This document shows, piece by piece, positions 27,807 through 36,780 of a stretch of 64,000 bases of DNA (position 1 is its first letter; every line of letters begins with the position of its first letter). Both the position numbers and the translations under genes were made by a program. The stretch covers positions 62,001 through 126,000 of the forward strand of contig NZ_JACBFY010000010.1 of assembly GCF_021401245.1 (NCBI RefSeq). The letters are read 5' to 3'. This stretch comes from Pseudacidovorax sp. NFM-22 (GTDB lineage: Bacteria > Pseudomonadota > Gammaproteobacteria > Burkholderiales > Burkholderiaceae_C). The notes under the pieces were generated by a model, which was given only the letters and a program-made list of their open reading frames with translations, searched no databases and had not been told where the DNA came from.

Positions 27807-27847
27807 GGAGTAAGTGTTTTCTTCACTTAATGGAGTATTCACTCCAT
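27807..27847. promoter_or_regulatory. double-dyad operator upstream of the Rieske gene
   Basis: An AT-rich patch with two adjacent inverted repeats: TAAGTG/CACTTA with a 7-base spacer (27811-27829) and ATGGAGT/ACTCCAT with a 4-base spacer (27830-27847). GGAGTA occurs in both. The site lies 60-100 bases upstream of the Rieske start, as expected for an operator of a TetR-type or other dimeric regulator. Confidence 0.6.
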
Positions 27848-28096
27848 TTTGATTGCACCATGGGCGGGAACGGTGCGTCGGGTGCACTGCCGCAGGGCAT
27901 GGCGAGAAGCGTCGGGGCCGCTTGCGATGAAAGTCAGTCAGACTGTTTGCCCCGGCGTGGGGCGGCGGGCTTCGACAGGCTCAGCCTGAACGGTCGTGGG
28001 TGAACGGCCCGCATGGGGATGCGCCCTTGGCTGGGGAATCGTCCGGTCATGACGCCACGCCACGCCACGCGCCGGCCCGCCGGCCCGCCGGAAGTC
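27848..28096. other. remaining intergenic DNA with half of a dispersed repeat
   Basis: Between the Rieske operator and the cyclic-nucleotide-binding gene. It contains one half-copy of the dispersed TTCGACAGGCTCAG repeat (27970-27999). The short open frames across this stretch have no ribosome site or recognisable product, so I see no gene. Confidence 0.6.
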
Positions 28097-28660
28097 TCAG
28101 CCGGCCTTGCGCGCCTGCGCCGCCAGCAGGCGCTTGTTCACGGCGTGCACCGCGCCCAGCTCGGCCTGCATGGCGCGGCTGATCTGCGACAGGGTGCGCA
28201 GGCGGCGGTTGCTCTCGCGCAGGCGCTCGGCCAGCGCGCGAGAGATGGAGAGCATCAGCCGCGCGGCCACGGCGGGCTGCACTTCCACCAGGCCCCGCAG
28301 CGCGCGGCGGGTGAGCACCGCCAGCTTGAGGTCGGTGAGGGCCGTGCAGGTGGCCGAGCGCGGCGAGCCGTCGATCAGGCCCATCTCGCCGAAGAGCTGG
28401 CCGGCGTCGATGACCGAGATCACCACCTCGTCGCCATCGCCCACGCCCGAGCCTTCGGCCCGGACCTGGCCTTCGAGCACCAGCGCCATGTAGTCGACGT
28501 CGTCGGTCTGCCCCTCGGTCATGATGACCGTGCCGGCCTTGACGGCCATGGGGCGCATGGCGTCGACGATGATCCGCGCGTCGTGGATGTCCAGCTCGGC
28601 CACGATGGACGAGCGGGTGAGCATCAGCGCCGCTTCCTCGCGCAGGTTCACCGAGGCCAT
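28097..28660 (-). CDS. stand-alone cyclic-nucleotide-binding domain protein
   Basis: A 187-residue protein with a single cNMP-binding barrel (about residues 20-130; GQLFGEMGLIDGSPRSATCTAL matches the phosphate-binding cassette) and a C-terminal helical tail rich in Arg and Leu. There is no helix-turn-helix, so it is not a Crp-type regulator by itself; it may sense a nucleotide and act on a partner protein. Its start overlaps the end of pdeM by 13 bases, placing it at the end of the helicase-pdeM operon. Confidence 0.82.
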   Translation of the reverse strand: MASVNLREEAALMLTRSSIVAELDIHDARIIVDAMRPMAVKAGTVIMTEGQTDDVDYMALVLEGQVRAEGSGVGDGDEVVISVIDAGQLFGEMGLIDGSPRSATCTALTDLKLAVLTRRALRGLVEVQPAVAARLMLSISRALAERLRESNRRLRTLSQISRAMQAELGAVHAVNKRLLAAQARKAG

Positions 28661-29370
28661 GGCGCCCCTTCGTCGCGGTCGCCGGCCGCGGGCGGCAACA
28701 GCCACACGCGCCCGCCACCCACCGCATGCAGCCGGCGCTGAGGCATCCGCGGCAGCAGCAGGCCGCCGGTGAATTCGCCGAAGGCCGGCAGGATGGCCAG
28801 GCCCGGCTCGCTGACGAAGCAGGGCAGGCGCAGGCTGTCGCGGCCCGCGCCCTGCAGCGCGCAGGCCGGATGCAGGTGGCCCGCCAGCACGAAGCGGCCC
28901 GGCTGGGTCTGCGGATGGTGGCAGCAGGCGAAGGGACCGAGCGCAAAGGGTTCGTCGGCCAGCGCGATGCGCAGTTCGGCCGGCGGATCGCCGGCCCGGT
29001 CGTCGTGGTTGCCGCGCACCAGCGTCATGCCCAGCTGGGGATGACGCGCACGCCAGGCGGCCAGCGCCTGCAGCACCTGCGGCGTGCGGGCCTGCGGCGC
29101 GTGCAGGAAGTCCCCCAGGAAGACCACCTCGCGCGCACCCTGCCGATGGATCAGCGCGTCGAGCCGCGCCAGGTTCTCGTGCGTGGTGCCGCCGGGCACC
29201 GGCTGGCCCAGTGCCCGGAAGGTGGCGGCCTTGCCGATGTGCAGGTCGGCGATGAACAGGGTCCGGGCCGCCGGCCACCACAGGGCGCGCTCGGGCAGCA
29301 GGTGGAGGCGCTCGCCGGCCCAGAGCACTTCATGGGCGGCAGGGGCGTCGGAGACGGGCAGGAAGGACAT
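28648..29370 (-). CDS. pdeM: ligase-associated DNA damage response endonuclease PdeM
   Basis: A 240-residue calcineurin-like metallophosphoesterase. Motifs in order are FIADLHIGKAAT (D-x-H), FLGDFLHA (G-D), VRGNHDD (G-N-H-D) and AGHLHP (G-H-x-H), a complete two-metal site. PdeM is the nuclease usually encoded beside Lhr-like helicase, SNM1-like exonuclease and an ATP-dependent ligase. Here it lies 197 bases downstream of the helicase gene, and overlaps the next gene by 13 bases. The start is the ATG giving MSFLPVSDAPAAHEV. Confidence 0.88.
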   Translation of the reverse strand: MSFLPVSDAPAAHEVLWAGERLHLLPERALWWPAARTLFIADLHIGKAATFRALGQPVPGGTTHENLARLDALIHRQGAREVVFLGDFLHAPQARTPQVLQALAAWRARHPQLGMTLVRGNHDDRAGDPPAELRIALADEPFALGPFACCHHPQTQPGRFVLAGHLHPACALQGAGRDSLRLPCFVSEPGLAILPAFGEFTGGLLLPRMPQRRLHAVGGGRVWLLPPAAGDRDEGAPWPR

Positions 29371-29567
29371 GGGGGAGGCGGGAGGAGGCAGGAGTTTACG
29401 TTTGGCAACCATCCGGAAAGCTGAACGGTCACGAAGTCCTGACCGACTGGCCGGCTTGATGCCCTGGGGCATGGCAGGCGCGCCGCGTGCCCGGCCTGCT
29501 CGCCGTCGGCGAGGCGGTGCCCCGCTGCGGCCCGCCCGCCCCGCCCCAGGGCGCAGCGCGCACCGCA

Positions 29568-32285
29568 CTACAGCGGCGGCAGCGGCTTCGACGGCTTGCG
29601 CGGCCGGCGGGCGCGACGCGGCGTCGGGGCCGCGTCCTCGCTGCCCTTCACCGGCTTGTCCGGCGGCTGCTCCTGCCCGAAGGCCAGGGTGCGCCGCACG
29701 TCCTGCGCGTCGCCCACGGGAATGTCGCCGCCGGCGGCCTCTTCCAGCTGCGCCACCATGCGAGCGATGCGGTCGGCCACGCTCTCGTTGCTGAGCTTCT
29801 CGCGGAAGCGCTCCACCATCAGCGGAAAGGCGAAGGGCGTAGGCCGCTTGGGCTGCACCAGCTCCAGCCGCTGGCCGGCCATGCGCACCAGGCTTTCGCG
29901 CAGGCGGGCGATGTCGAGCTCCTGCGCCAGCAGCTCGGTCTCGGCCTGGGCCAATAGGCGGTTGGCCGGGTCGTACTTGCGCAGCACCTCCCAGAACAGC
30001 GAGGACGAGGCCTGCAGCTGCCGGCTGCTGCGCTTTTCGCCCGGGTAGCCCTGGAAGATCAGGCCCGACACCCGCGCGATCTCGCGGAAGCGCCGCTGCG
30101 CCAGTTCGCTGGCATTGAGGCTGGCCAGTACCTCGTGCAGCAGCGCGCCCTCGTCGTCGTGCGCGGCCAGGGCCTCCTGCGCGGACGCGTCGTGGCCGGC
30201 ACGCAGCACCTCGGGCAGCAGCTGCGGCCAGTCGACCTCGGTGGCGCACAGCAGCTCGAAGCCGTAGTCGTTGACCGCGATGGAGAAGGTGCGCGGCGCA
30301 TGCTGCGCCACCCGCCAGGCCAGCAGGCTGGCCAGCCCCAGGTGCACATGCCGGCCGGCGAAGGGGTAGAGGAAGAGGTGCCAGCCCTCGCGCGTGCGCA
30401 GCGCCTCCGCCACCAGCGTCTCGGGCGTGGGCAGGCGCGACCAGGCCTGCTGGATCTCCAGCAGCGGGCGCACGGCCTGCAGCTCGGGCGAGTCGTAGCG
30501 GCCCTCGGCGGCCAGCGCCAGCTGCTGCACCGTGGCATCGGCCAGCGTGGTCGACAGCGGCATGCGCCCGCCGTTCCAGCGCGGCACGGCCGGGCGCTGG
30601 CCGCTGGCGCGGCGCACCCAGGCGGTCATCTCGCGGATGCGCACCAGCTCCAGCATGCGGCCGCCGAAGAGGAAGCAGTCGCCCGGCTTCATGCGGGCGA
30701 CGAAGCTTTCTTCCACCGTGCCGATGCGCGCGCCGCCGACGAACTGCACGCTCATGCTGGCGTCGCTGACGATGGTGCCGATGTTGCTGCGGTGCCGCCG
30801 GGCCAGCCGCGCGTCGGGCACGCGCCACACGCCTTCGGCATCGGGCACCACGCGGTGGTAGTCGGGGTAGGCGGCCAGCGACGCGCCGCCCTGGCGCACG
30901 AAGTCCAGGCACCACTGCCAGCTGGCTGGCGACAGGTGCGCATAGGCGGCCGTGCGCCGCACCTCGTCGTAGAGCGCCTCGGGCGTGAAGCCGCCGCCCA
31001 GCGCCACCGTCACCAGGTGCTGCACCAGCACGTCCAGCGGCTCGCGCGGCGTGTGGCGCGACTCGATGTGGCCGGCCGCGATGGCGTCGCGCGCGGCGGC
31101 GCCCTCGACCAGCTCCAGGCTGTGGGTGGGCACGATGCTCACGCGAGAGGGCCGGCCCGGCGCATGGCCCGAGCGGCCGGCGCGCTGCAGCAGCCGCGCC
31201 ACACCCTTGGGCGAGCCGATCTGCAGCACGCGCTCCACCGGCAGAAAGTCCACGCCCAGATCCAGACTGGAGGTGCAGACCACCGCCTTGAGCTGACCAC
31301 TCTTGAGGCCCAGTTCCACCCACTCGCGCACTGCGCGGTCGAGCGAGCCGTGGTGCAGCGCGATCAGCCCCGCCCAGTCGGGCCGGGCCTCCAGCAGGGC
31401 CTGGTACCAGATCTCGGACTGCGAGCGGGTGTTGGTGAAGACCAGCGTGCTCGGGCTGACGTCGATCTCCTGCACCACCTGCGGCAGCATGGCCAGGCCC
31501 AGGTGGCCGCCCCAGGGAAAGCGGTCGGTGCGGCCGGGCAGCAGGGTGTCGACCACCAGCGTCTTGGGCACCTGCCCCTGCACCAGCACCCCGGCCTCCC
31601 CCGGCCGCAGCAGCGCGCCCATGGCCTCGTGCAGGTTGCCCAGCGTGGCCGACATGGCCCAGGCCATCAGCCCGGCGTTCCAGCCGCGCAGGCGGGCCAG
31701 CGCCAGCTGCACCTGCACGCCGCGCTTGTTGCCCAGCAGCTCGTGCCATTCGTCCACCACCACCAGGCGCAGGTGGCGCAGGCGCTCCTGCGCATCGGCC
31801 CGGGCCAGCATCAGCGACAGGCTCTCGGGCGTGGTGACCAGCACCGTGGGCAGGCGCTGGTTCTGCGCACTGCGCTCGGACGACGAGGTGTCGCCGCTGC
31901 GCGCGGCGGCCGCCCAGTGGGGCGCGACCACGGCCAGCGTTTCGGACAGGGCGCGCAGCGAGTCGGCAGCCAGCGCCCGCATCGGGGTGATCCACAGCAC
32001 CGTGAGCGGGGGTGGCGCGGATGGCTTGCCGCCGCTTTCCGCGGCGGGCGGCTCGCCGGCCAGCGCCTGCAGCGCGCCCAGCCACACCGCATAGGTCTTG
32101 CCCGCGCCGGTGGTCGCATGGAGCAGGCCGGAACGGCCGGCCGCGATGGCGGTCCACACCTCGCGCTGGAAGGCGAAGGGCTGCCAGCCGCGGCCGTCGA
32201 ACCAGCGCTGGACGGCGGCTTCGACGGGCCGCGTGGGCACATCGGTCGAGAGGGCGGCGGGCGATCGGGCAGGCCGGCGAGGCAT
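29568..32285 (-). CDS. ligase-associated DEXH-box DNA helicase (Lhr-like)
   Basis: A 905-residue superfamily 2 helicase. Motifs are [12 protein letters not shown] (Walker A), [10 protein letters not shown] (DExH), MSATLG (motif III) and the C-terminal lobe [11 protein letters not shown] (motif VI). The remaining ~450 residues match the winged-helix and Lhr C-terminal region of the type found in ligase-associated repair sets. It translocates on single-stranded DNA in known relatives. The MPRRPARSP start was preferred over an ATG 23 codons upstream because the extension looks non-protein-like. The gene is the first of helicase-pdeM-CNB on the minus strand. Confidence 0.9.
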   Translation of the reverse strand: MPRRPARSPAALSTDVPTRPVEAAVQRWFDGRGWQPFAFQREVWTAIAAGRSGLLHATTGAGKTYAVWLGALQALAGEPPAAESGGKPSAPPPLTVLWITPMRALAADSLRALSETLAVVAPHWAAAARSGDTSSSERSAQNQRLPTVLVTTPESLSLMLARADAQERLRHLRLVVVDEWHELLGNKRGVQVQLALARLRGWNAGLMAWAMSATLGNLHEAMGALLRPGEAGVLVQGQVPKTLVVDTLLPGRTDRFPWGGHLGLAMLPQVVQEIDVSPSTLVFTNTRSQSEIWYQALLEARPDWAGLIALHHGSLDRAVREWVELGLKSGQLKAVVCTSSLDLGVDFLPVERVLQIGSPKGVARLLQRAGRSGHAPGRPSRVSIVPTHSLELVEGAAARDAIAAGHIESRHTPREPLDVLVQHLVTVALGGGFTPEALYDEVRRTAAYAHLSPASWQWCLDFVRQGGASLAAYPDYHRVVPDAEGVWRVPDARLARRHRSNIGTIVSDASMSVQFVGGARIGTVEESFVARMKPGDCFLFGGRMLELVRIREMTAWVRRASGQRPAVPRWNGGRMPLSTTLADATVQQLALAAEGRYDSPELQAVRPLLEIQQAWSRLPTPETLVAEALRTREGWHLFLYPFAGRHVHLGLASLLAWRVAQHAPRTFSIAVNDYGFELLCATEVDWPQLLPEVLRAGHDASAQEALAAHDDEGALLHEVLASLNASELAQRRFREIARVSGLIFQGYPGEKRSSRQLQASSSLFWEVLRKYDPANRLLAQAETELLAQELDIARLRESLVRMAGQRLELVQPKRPTPFAFPLMVERFREKLSNESVADRIARMVAQLEEAAGGDIPVGDAQDVRRTLAFGQEQPPDKPVKGSEDAAPTPRRARRPRKPSKPLPPL

Positions 32286-32459
32286 CGCGCGATTACAGCA
32301 AAGGCCGTCACGCCGGGGTGCAGGCCGAGAGGCCGTGATGGAAGCCCGGGGCAAAGCCCATGCGCCTCGGCCTGGACCCGGCGGCGTCCCGGTGCCGGCA
32401 GACGACGCCGACGCCGAACGCGGCCCGTCTCTGCGCGGCAGTCAGTGGCTCCATCGATA

Positions 32460-32473
32460 GGACCAGTTGGTCC
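32460..32473. promoter_or_regulatory. palindromic operator candidate upstream of Bug receptor
   Basis: GGACCA-GT-TGGTCC, a perfect dyad with 2-base spacer, extendable to 9-base arms with one mismatch. It lies about 60 bases before the Bug receptor ATG. The GntR regulator two genes along is a natural candidate to bind it, by proximity. Confidence 0.45.
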
Positions 32474-32531
32474 CATTGAACGCCCCGGCCCCGCTGCCTA
32501 GCATGCCCCCCAATCACAAGGAGACAGCCCG

Positions 32532-33503
32532 ATGACATTCCCGCGCACACGCCGCGCCGCGCTGGCCGCGCTGCTGGCCGCCACCGCCGTCCTGCCCGGC
32601 CTTGCGCTCGCGCAGGAAGGCAGGCCCCTCACCGTCATCGTGGGCAGCCCGGCCGGCGGCACCACCGACACCCTGGCCCGCATCATCGGCCGCATGATGA
32701 GCGAGAGCCTGGGCCGGCCGGTGGTGGTCGAGAACCGGGCGGGCGCCGGCGGCAACATCGCCGCCGCCTATGTGGCCAAGGCACCGCCGGACGGCAGCGT
32801 GCTGCTGATGAGCTTCACCGGCCACACCATCAACGCCACGCTCTACAAGAACCTGGGCTTCGACCCGGTGAAGGACTTCACCCCCATCACCATGGTGGCG
32901 CGCGTGCCCAGCGTGCTGATCGCCCGCAAGGGCCTGCCCTTCAGCGACATGGCGGGGCTCATCGCATACGCGAAGAAGAACCCCGGCAAGCTCAACTTCG
33001 CCATCGGCGCGCAGGGCTCGTCGCTGCACCTGGCGAGCGAGCAGTTCAAGATGATGACGGGCACCGACATCGTCAACGTGCCCTACAAAGGCACCAACCC
33101 GGCACTGGCCGACGTGCTGGCCGGCACGGTGGACCTGATGTTCGCCAGCGCCGTCAACGTGCTGCCGCATGCGAAGGGCGGCGCCATCCAGCTGCTGGGT
33201 GTGAGCACGCGCGAGCCGCTGCCGCAGTTCCCGGGCGTGCCGCCCATCGGCCGCACCGTCAAGGGCTTCGAGTCGCAGGCCTGGTTCGGCCTGTTCGGCC
33301 CGGCGCGCATGCCGCAGGACGTAACGGACAAGCTCTACGCCGCCGTCAAGGCCGCCATCGATTCGCCGGCCTACCAGGAGCGCATGCAGACCGAGGCGGC
33401 CACCGCCGTCCACATGACGCCGCCGCAGTTCGGCCAGTTCGTGGCGCAGGACGTGCAGGACTGGGCGAAGATCATCAAGGCCTCGGGCGCCACCGTCGAT
33501 TGA
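32532..33503 (+). CDS. Bug/TTT-type periplasmic solute receptor
   Basis: A 323-residue protein of the tripartite tricarboxylate transporter receptor family (Bug). A twin-Arg-like basic start and signal peptide end near ALAQ (residue 29). Diagnostic segments are GSPAGGTTDTLARI and VENRAGAGGNIAAAYVAKAPPDG, then VNVPYKGTNPALADVLAG. Such receptors bind carboxylates or related small molecules. No TctA/TctB membrane genes are adjacent, so it is an orphan receptor. It pairs with a GntR regulator downstream on the same strand. Confidence 0.93.
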   Translation: MTFPRTRRAALAALLAATAVLPGLALAQEGRPLTVIVGSPAGGTTDTLARIIGRMMSESLGRPVVVENRAGAGGNIAAAYVAKAPPDGSVLLMSFTGHTINATLYKNLGFDPVKDFTPITMVARVPSVLIARKGLPFSDMAGLIAYAKKNPGKLNFAIGAQGSSLHLASEQFKMMTGTDIVNVPYKGTNPALADVLAGTVDLMFASAVNVLPHAKGGAIQLLGVSTREPLPQFPGVPPIGRTVKGFESQAWFGLFGPARMPQDVTDKLYAAVKAAIDSPAYQERMQTEAATAVHMTPPQFGQFVAQDVQDWAKIIKASGATVD

Positions 33504-33603
33504 TCCGTCCGCGCTGGGCCGGCCGGCGGTGCACCGCGGACACGGACGACCGACGCCAGGGTCCGCCTTGCCCGGCGCCAACGGCCCTCCTACATTCGGC
33601 CGC

Positions 33604-34392
33604 ATGCCTGCCGCTGCCGAACCCTCCCTCCTGCCGCGCTTCCAGCAGGTGCGGCTGCTGCTGCGCGAGCGCCTGAAATCCGGCCACTACGAACGGGGCC
33701 TGCCGCTGCCGGGCGAACGCCAGCTGGCCCGGGAATTCGGCGTCGCCCGCGTGACCGTGCGCACGGCGCTGGCCCGCCTGCAGGAAGAAGGGCTGGTGAT
33801 GCGCATGCGCGGCAAGGGCACCCTGCCCACCGGCACGGGCGAGCCGCCGCGCCACCTGCCCCTGCGCGCCGGCCTGCTCGACAGCATCGTCAGCCTGGGC
33901 GAGCGCACGCGAGTGCAGGTGCTGGACCATGGCGTGGTGGAAGCCCCTTCGCACGCGGCCGAGGCGCTGGGCCTCGCGGCCGGCGCGCCGGTGTTGCGGG
34001 TGGTGCGCATCCGCAAGTTCAAGACGCAGCCTTTTCTGTACTCCGAAGTCTTCCTGCCGGCCGACCTGGCCACGGCGGTGCAGCGGCACACGCTGCAGGA
34101 CATGCCCATGCTGGTGGCGCTGGAGCAGCATGGCGTGCAGGTCGATTCGGCCGAGCAGACCATGGGCGCCGCCCTGGCCGACCTGCAGGTGGCCCAGGCC
34201 CTGCGCATGCAGGCCGGCGAGCCGCTGCTGCGCATCGCGCGCGTGGTGTGCGATGCCGCAGGCCGGCCGGTGCAGTACCTCACCGGCCTGTACCACCCCG
34301 GCCGCTACGAGTACCACATGCGCCTGTCGCGCGTGGGCGGGCCGACGCGGGTGTGGATCGAGAACAACCGGCCGCAGAACGGGCCGGGCTGA
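33604..34392 (+). CDS. GntR/HutC family transcriptional regulator
   Basis: A 262-residue regulator with a GntR winged helix (about residues 12-75; GERQLAREFGVARVTVRTALARL) and a C-terminal UTRA effector domain (residues 95-245) of the HutC subfamily, which binds small metabolites. It lies 100 bases downstream of the Bug receptor gene on the same strand and is convergent with brnA, only 12 bases away. It probably regulates the receptor gene through the dyad at 32460-32473. Confidence 0.9.
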   Translation: MPAAAEPSLLPRFQQVRLLLRERLKSGHYERGLPLPGERQLAREFGVARVTVRTALARLQEEGLVMRMRGKGTLPTGTGEPPRHLPLRAGLLDSIVSLGERTRVQVLDHGVVEAPSHAAEALGLAAGAPVLRVVRIRKFKTQPFLYSEVFLPADLATAVQRHTLQDMPMLVALEQHGVQVDSAEQTMGAALADLQVAQALRMQAGEPLLRIARVVCDAAGRPVQYLTGLYHPGRYEYHMRLSRVGGPTRVWIENNRPQNGPG

Positions 34393-34404
34393 AGGAGCGC
34401 GTCG

Positions 34405-34689
34405 TCAGTGATGGGCGGCACTCAAGGCCAGGGCGTTGCGCAGCAGGCTGTTCACCCGCGTCTGCCAGCCCGGCCCGCTGCGCTTGAGGGCTTCGAGCAC
34501 GTCGGCATCCACGCGCATGGTAAGCGCCACCTTGGGCTGGGCCAGCCGCGGCCGGCCACGAGCGGGCCGCAAGGCGGCCAGTTGCGCATCGTCCAACGGC
34601 AGGTTGTCCGGATCGGCCAGGGCCGCCGCAGTGAGGGCGTCGTCCTCGACGGCCGTCGGGGCTGTGAGTTCAGGGCGCTTCTTGTTCAT
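34405..34689 (-). CDS. brnA: BrnA-type antitoxin
   Basis: A 94-residue protein with an acidic, flexible N-terminal half and a C-terminal ribbon-helix-helix region (VALTMRVDADVLEALKRSGPGWQTRVNSLLRNA, about residues 54-88), the BrnA pattern. It should neutralise BrnT and repress the operon. It follows brnT with a 20-base overlap, the usual toxin-first order of this family. Confidence 0.85.
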   Translation of the reverse strand: MNKKRPELTAPTAVEDDALTAAALADPDNLPLDDAQLAALRPARGRPRLAQPKVALTMRVDADVLEALKRSGPGWQTRVNSLLRNALALSAAHH

Positions 34690-34942
34690 AACGTCGGAAT
34701 TCCCGCAGGTTGGCCTTGCGAAGGCTGATCACCCGGCGCACGTCTGCCCGGTCGGTGAACACCACCACCCAGAGCCGGCCGGCCATGGGCGCCAGTGCGA
34801 CCTGACGCGGCTCGCCATAGTCGCGCCGCAAGTCGGGCGCCACCAGCGCATGGTCCCAGTCGAGATCGCATGCCCTGGCGAGCGAGACACCGTGCTTGGC
34901 CTGGTTGAGGGCATCCTTGCCCGTGTCGAAAACCCATTCCAC
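34670..34942 (-). CDS. brnT: BrnT family toxin (RelE-fold ribonuclease)
   Basis: A 90-residue protein with the family start MEWVFDTGKDALNQAKHGVSL and the C-terminal RRVISLRKANLREFRRYE, which supplies the conserved Arg residues of BrnT ribotoxins. BrnT inhibits translation by RNA cleavage in known systems. The pair sits between the DNA-repair ligase gene and the Bug/GntR block, 53 bases from the ligase stop. It may have moved in with that block. Confidence 0.87.
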   Translation of the reverse strand: MEWVFDTGKDALNQAKHGVSLARACDLDWDHALVAPDLRRDYGEPRQVALAPMAGRLWVVVFTDRADVRRVISLRKANLREFRRYEQEAP

Positions 34943-34995
34943 CCTGATTTTTTGTGTTGGCGAAAAATACCGCCTCCAGGGAGGTTATCAGACCA
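34943..34995 (-). promoter_or_regulatory. promoter/operator region of brnTA
   Basis: A short AT-rich interval with an ATTTTT/AAAAAT inverted repeat (34947-34968) and a CCTCC-AG-GGAGG dyad (34973-34984). The AT-rich repeat is the likely place for BrnA autoregulation. The GC dyad could also slow or end ligase transcription. Confidence 0.4.
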
Positions 34996-36780
34996 TCACG
35001 CCGGCAACAAAGCCTGCAGCGTCTGCAGCGTGTCGGCCTCCTCCACCGGCTTATCCTGCCGCCAGCGCAGCATGCGCGGGAAGCGGGTGGCGATGCCGCT
35101 CTTGTGGCGGGGGCTGCGGGCGATGCCTTCGAAGCCGAGTTCGAAAACCAGCGTGGGCCGCACGCTGCGCACCGGCCCGAAGCTCTCGATGGTGGTCTTG
35201 CGGATGACGGCGTCGACCTTCGCCATCTCGGCGTCGGTGAGGCCCGAGTAGGCCTTGGCGAAGGGCACCAGCTGGCGGCCCTCCTGCTCCGGCGGGCCGT
35301 CCCACACGGCGAAGGTGTAGTCGCTGTAGAGGCTGGCGCGGCGGCCGTGGCCGCGCTGGGCGTAGATGAGCACGGCGTCGACCGTGAGCGGGTCGATCTT
35401 CCATTTCCACCACAGGCCGACGTCCTTGGTGCGGCCGACGCCGTACTGCGCGTCGCGGCGCTTGAGCATGAAGCCCTCCACGCCCAGGCTGCGCGAGGCC
35501 TCGCGCTGGCGCGCCAGGTCGGCCCAGCTGTCGCCGGTGAGCACGGGGCTGGGACGCAGCACGGGGTGGTTCACATCCGCCAATAGCGCATCGAGGCGCG
35601 CGCGGCGCTCGTGCTGGGTCAGCGGGCGCAGGTCCTGGCCGGCCTCTTCGAGCAGGTCGTAGGCCAGCAGCACCACGGGCAGTTCACGCAGCAGCTTGGG
35701 GCCGAGGGTCTTGCGGCCGATGCGCTTCTGCAGTTCGGCGAAGGGCTGCACGCGGCCAGCCGTGCGGGCGGGTGTGTGGGCGACGCCGGCCGCGGCGGCC
35801 CGGGCGGCGCGAGCGCCGGGGGCTGCGCCGGCCGTGGGCGCCTCGGCGTCCGCGTCGTCAACGCGGGCACTGGTTACAGCCTCGGCCGGTGCGTCCCGCC
35901 ACACCACGATCTCGCCATCCAGCACCGTGCCCTCGGGCAACACGTCGCCCAGCACGGCCAGCTCCGGAAAGCGCTCGCTGACCAGTTCCTCGCCCCGCGA
36001 CCAGATCCAGGCCTGGCCACCGCGGCAGACGATCTGGGCGCGGATGCCGTCCCACTTCCATTCCACCTGCCAGCCCGAGGGCGGGCCCAGCAGCTCGTCG
36101 AAGCGTTCCAACGGCTCGTTGAAGGGATGGGCCAGGAAGAAGGGATAGGGCTGGCCCCCGCTGGCGGGCGCGCCATGGCCCTCGGCGGCCTCGGGCGCGA
36201 TCAGGGCCGCATAGTCGGCCTCGCCGGGCCGCGCGCCGATGTGGGTGTAGCCCATGAGCCGCTGGGCGACGCGCTTGGGGTCCAGCCCGCCCACGGCCGC
36301 AAGGGCCTGCGTGACCTGCAGCTTGGAGACGCCGACGCGGAAGGCGCCCGTGATGAGCTTGAAGTAGACGAGCCGCTCCTCCGGCGCCAGCAGCCGCCAT
36401 TGGGCGCGCAGCGTATCGGGCAGGCGGTCGGCCGGCGCGCCGCGCAGGGGCAGCAGGTGCTGCTCCACCCAGTCGGCCAGGCCCAGTTCGTGGGTGCCGT
36501 CGGAAGGCGGCAGCAGCAGCGCGATGGTCTCGGCCAGGTCGCCCACCGCCTCGTAGCTTTCGACGAACAGCCATTCGGGCAGGCCGGCCGCCTCCTGCGC
36601 CAGCAGGCGCAGCAGCTTGACGGGCACCAGCTGGCGCGGCTTGCCGCCGGCGAGGAAGTACACCGCCCAGGCCGCATCGCGCGGCGGCGCGGCGCGCAGG
36701 TAGCGCTGCAGGGCGGCCTGCTTGGCCAGGTTGGAGGTGCTGGCGTCCAGCTCGCGGTAGAGGGCGGCGAAGGCTTTCAT
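34996..36780 (-). CDS. ligase-associated ATP-dependent DNA ligase
   Basis: A 594-residue ATP-dependent DNA ligase with N-terminal DNA-binding domain (1-215), adenylation domain with nucleophile Lys242 in EWKWDGIRAQ, and OB-fold domain (about 470-594). An Ala/Arg-rich insert around residues 301-343 separates motif IV-proximal DGEIVVW from the rest of the adenylation domain and is probably a disordered loop. This is a different ligase class from LigD. Its ATG overlaps the exonuclease stop codon by 4 bases. It seals nicks in a repair set with the exonuclease, Lhr-like helicase and PdeM. Confidence 0.93.
   Translation of the reverse strand: MKAFAALYRELDASTSNLAKQAALQRYLRAAPPRDAAWAVYFLAGGKPRQLVPVKLLRLLAQEAAGLPEWLFVESYEAVGDLAETIALLLPPSDGTHELGLADWVEQHLLPLRGAPADRLPDTLRAQWRLLAPEERLVYFKLITGAFRVGVSKLQVTQALAAVGGLDPKRVAQRLMGYTHIGARPGEADYAALIAPEAAEGHGAPASGGQPYPFFLAHPFNEPLERFDELLGPPSGWQVEWKWDGIRAQIVCRGGQAWIWSRGEELVSERFPELAVLGDVLPEGTVLDGEIVVWRDAPAEAVTSARVDDADAEAPTAGAAPGARAARAAAAGVAHTPARTAGRVQPFAELQKRIGRKTLGPKLLRELPVVLLAYDLLEEAGQDLRPLTQHERRARLDALLADVNHPVLRPSPVLTGDSWADLARQREASRSLGVEGFMLKRRDAQYGVGRTKDVGLWWKWKIDPLTVDAVLIYAQRGHGRRASLYSDYTFAVWDGPPEQEGRQLVPFAKAYSGLTDAEMAKVDAVIRKTTIESFGPVRSVRPTLVFELGFEGIARSPRHKSGIATRFPRMLRWRQDKPVEEADTLQTLQALLPA

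Noticed and set aside
27740..28020. Short plus-strand frame upstream of the cyclic-nucleotide-binding gene
   Set aside because: It spans the Rieske operator and half of a dispersed repeat, and has no ribosome site or recognisable product.
32286..34995. Bug/GntR/BrnTA block as an integrative element
   Set aside because: No integrase, attachment-site duplication or direct repeats are visible at its ends. I keep it only as an inferred insertion relative to the usual repair cluster.
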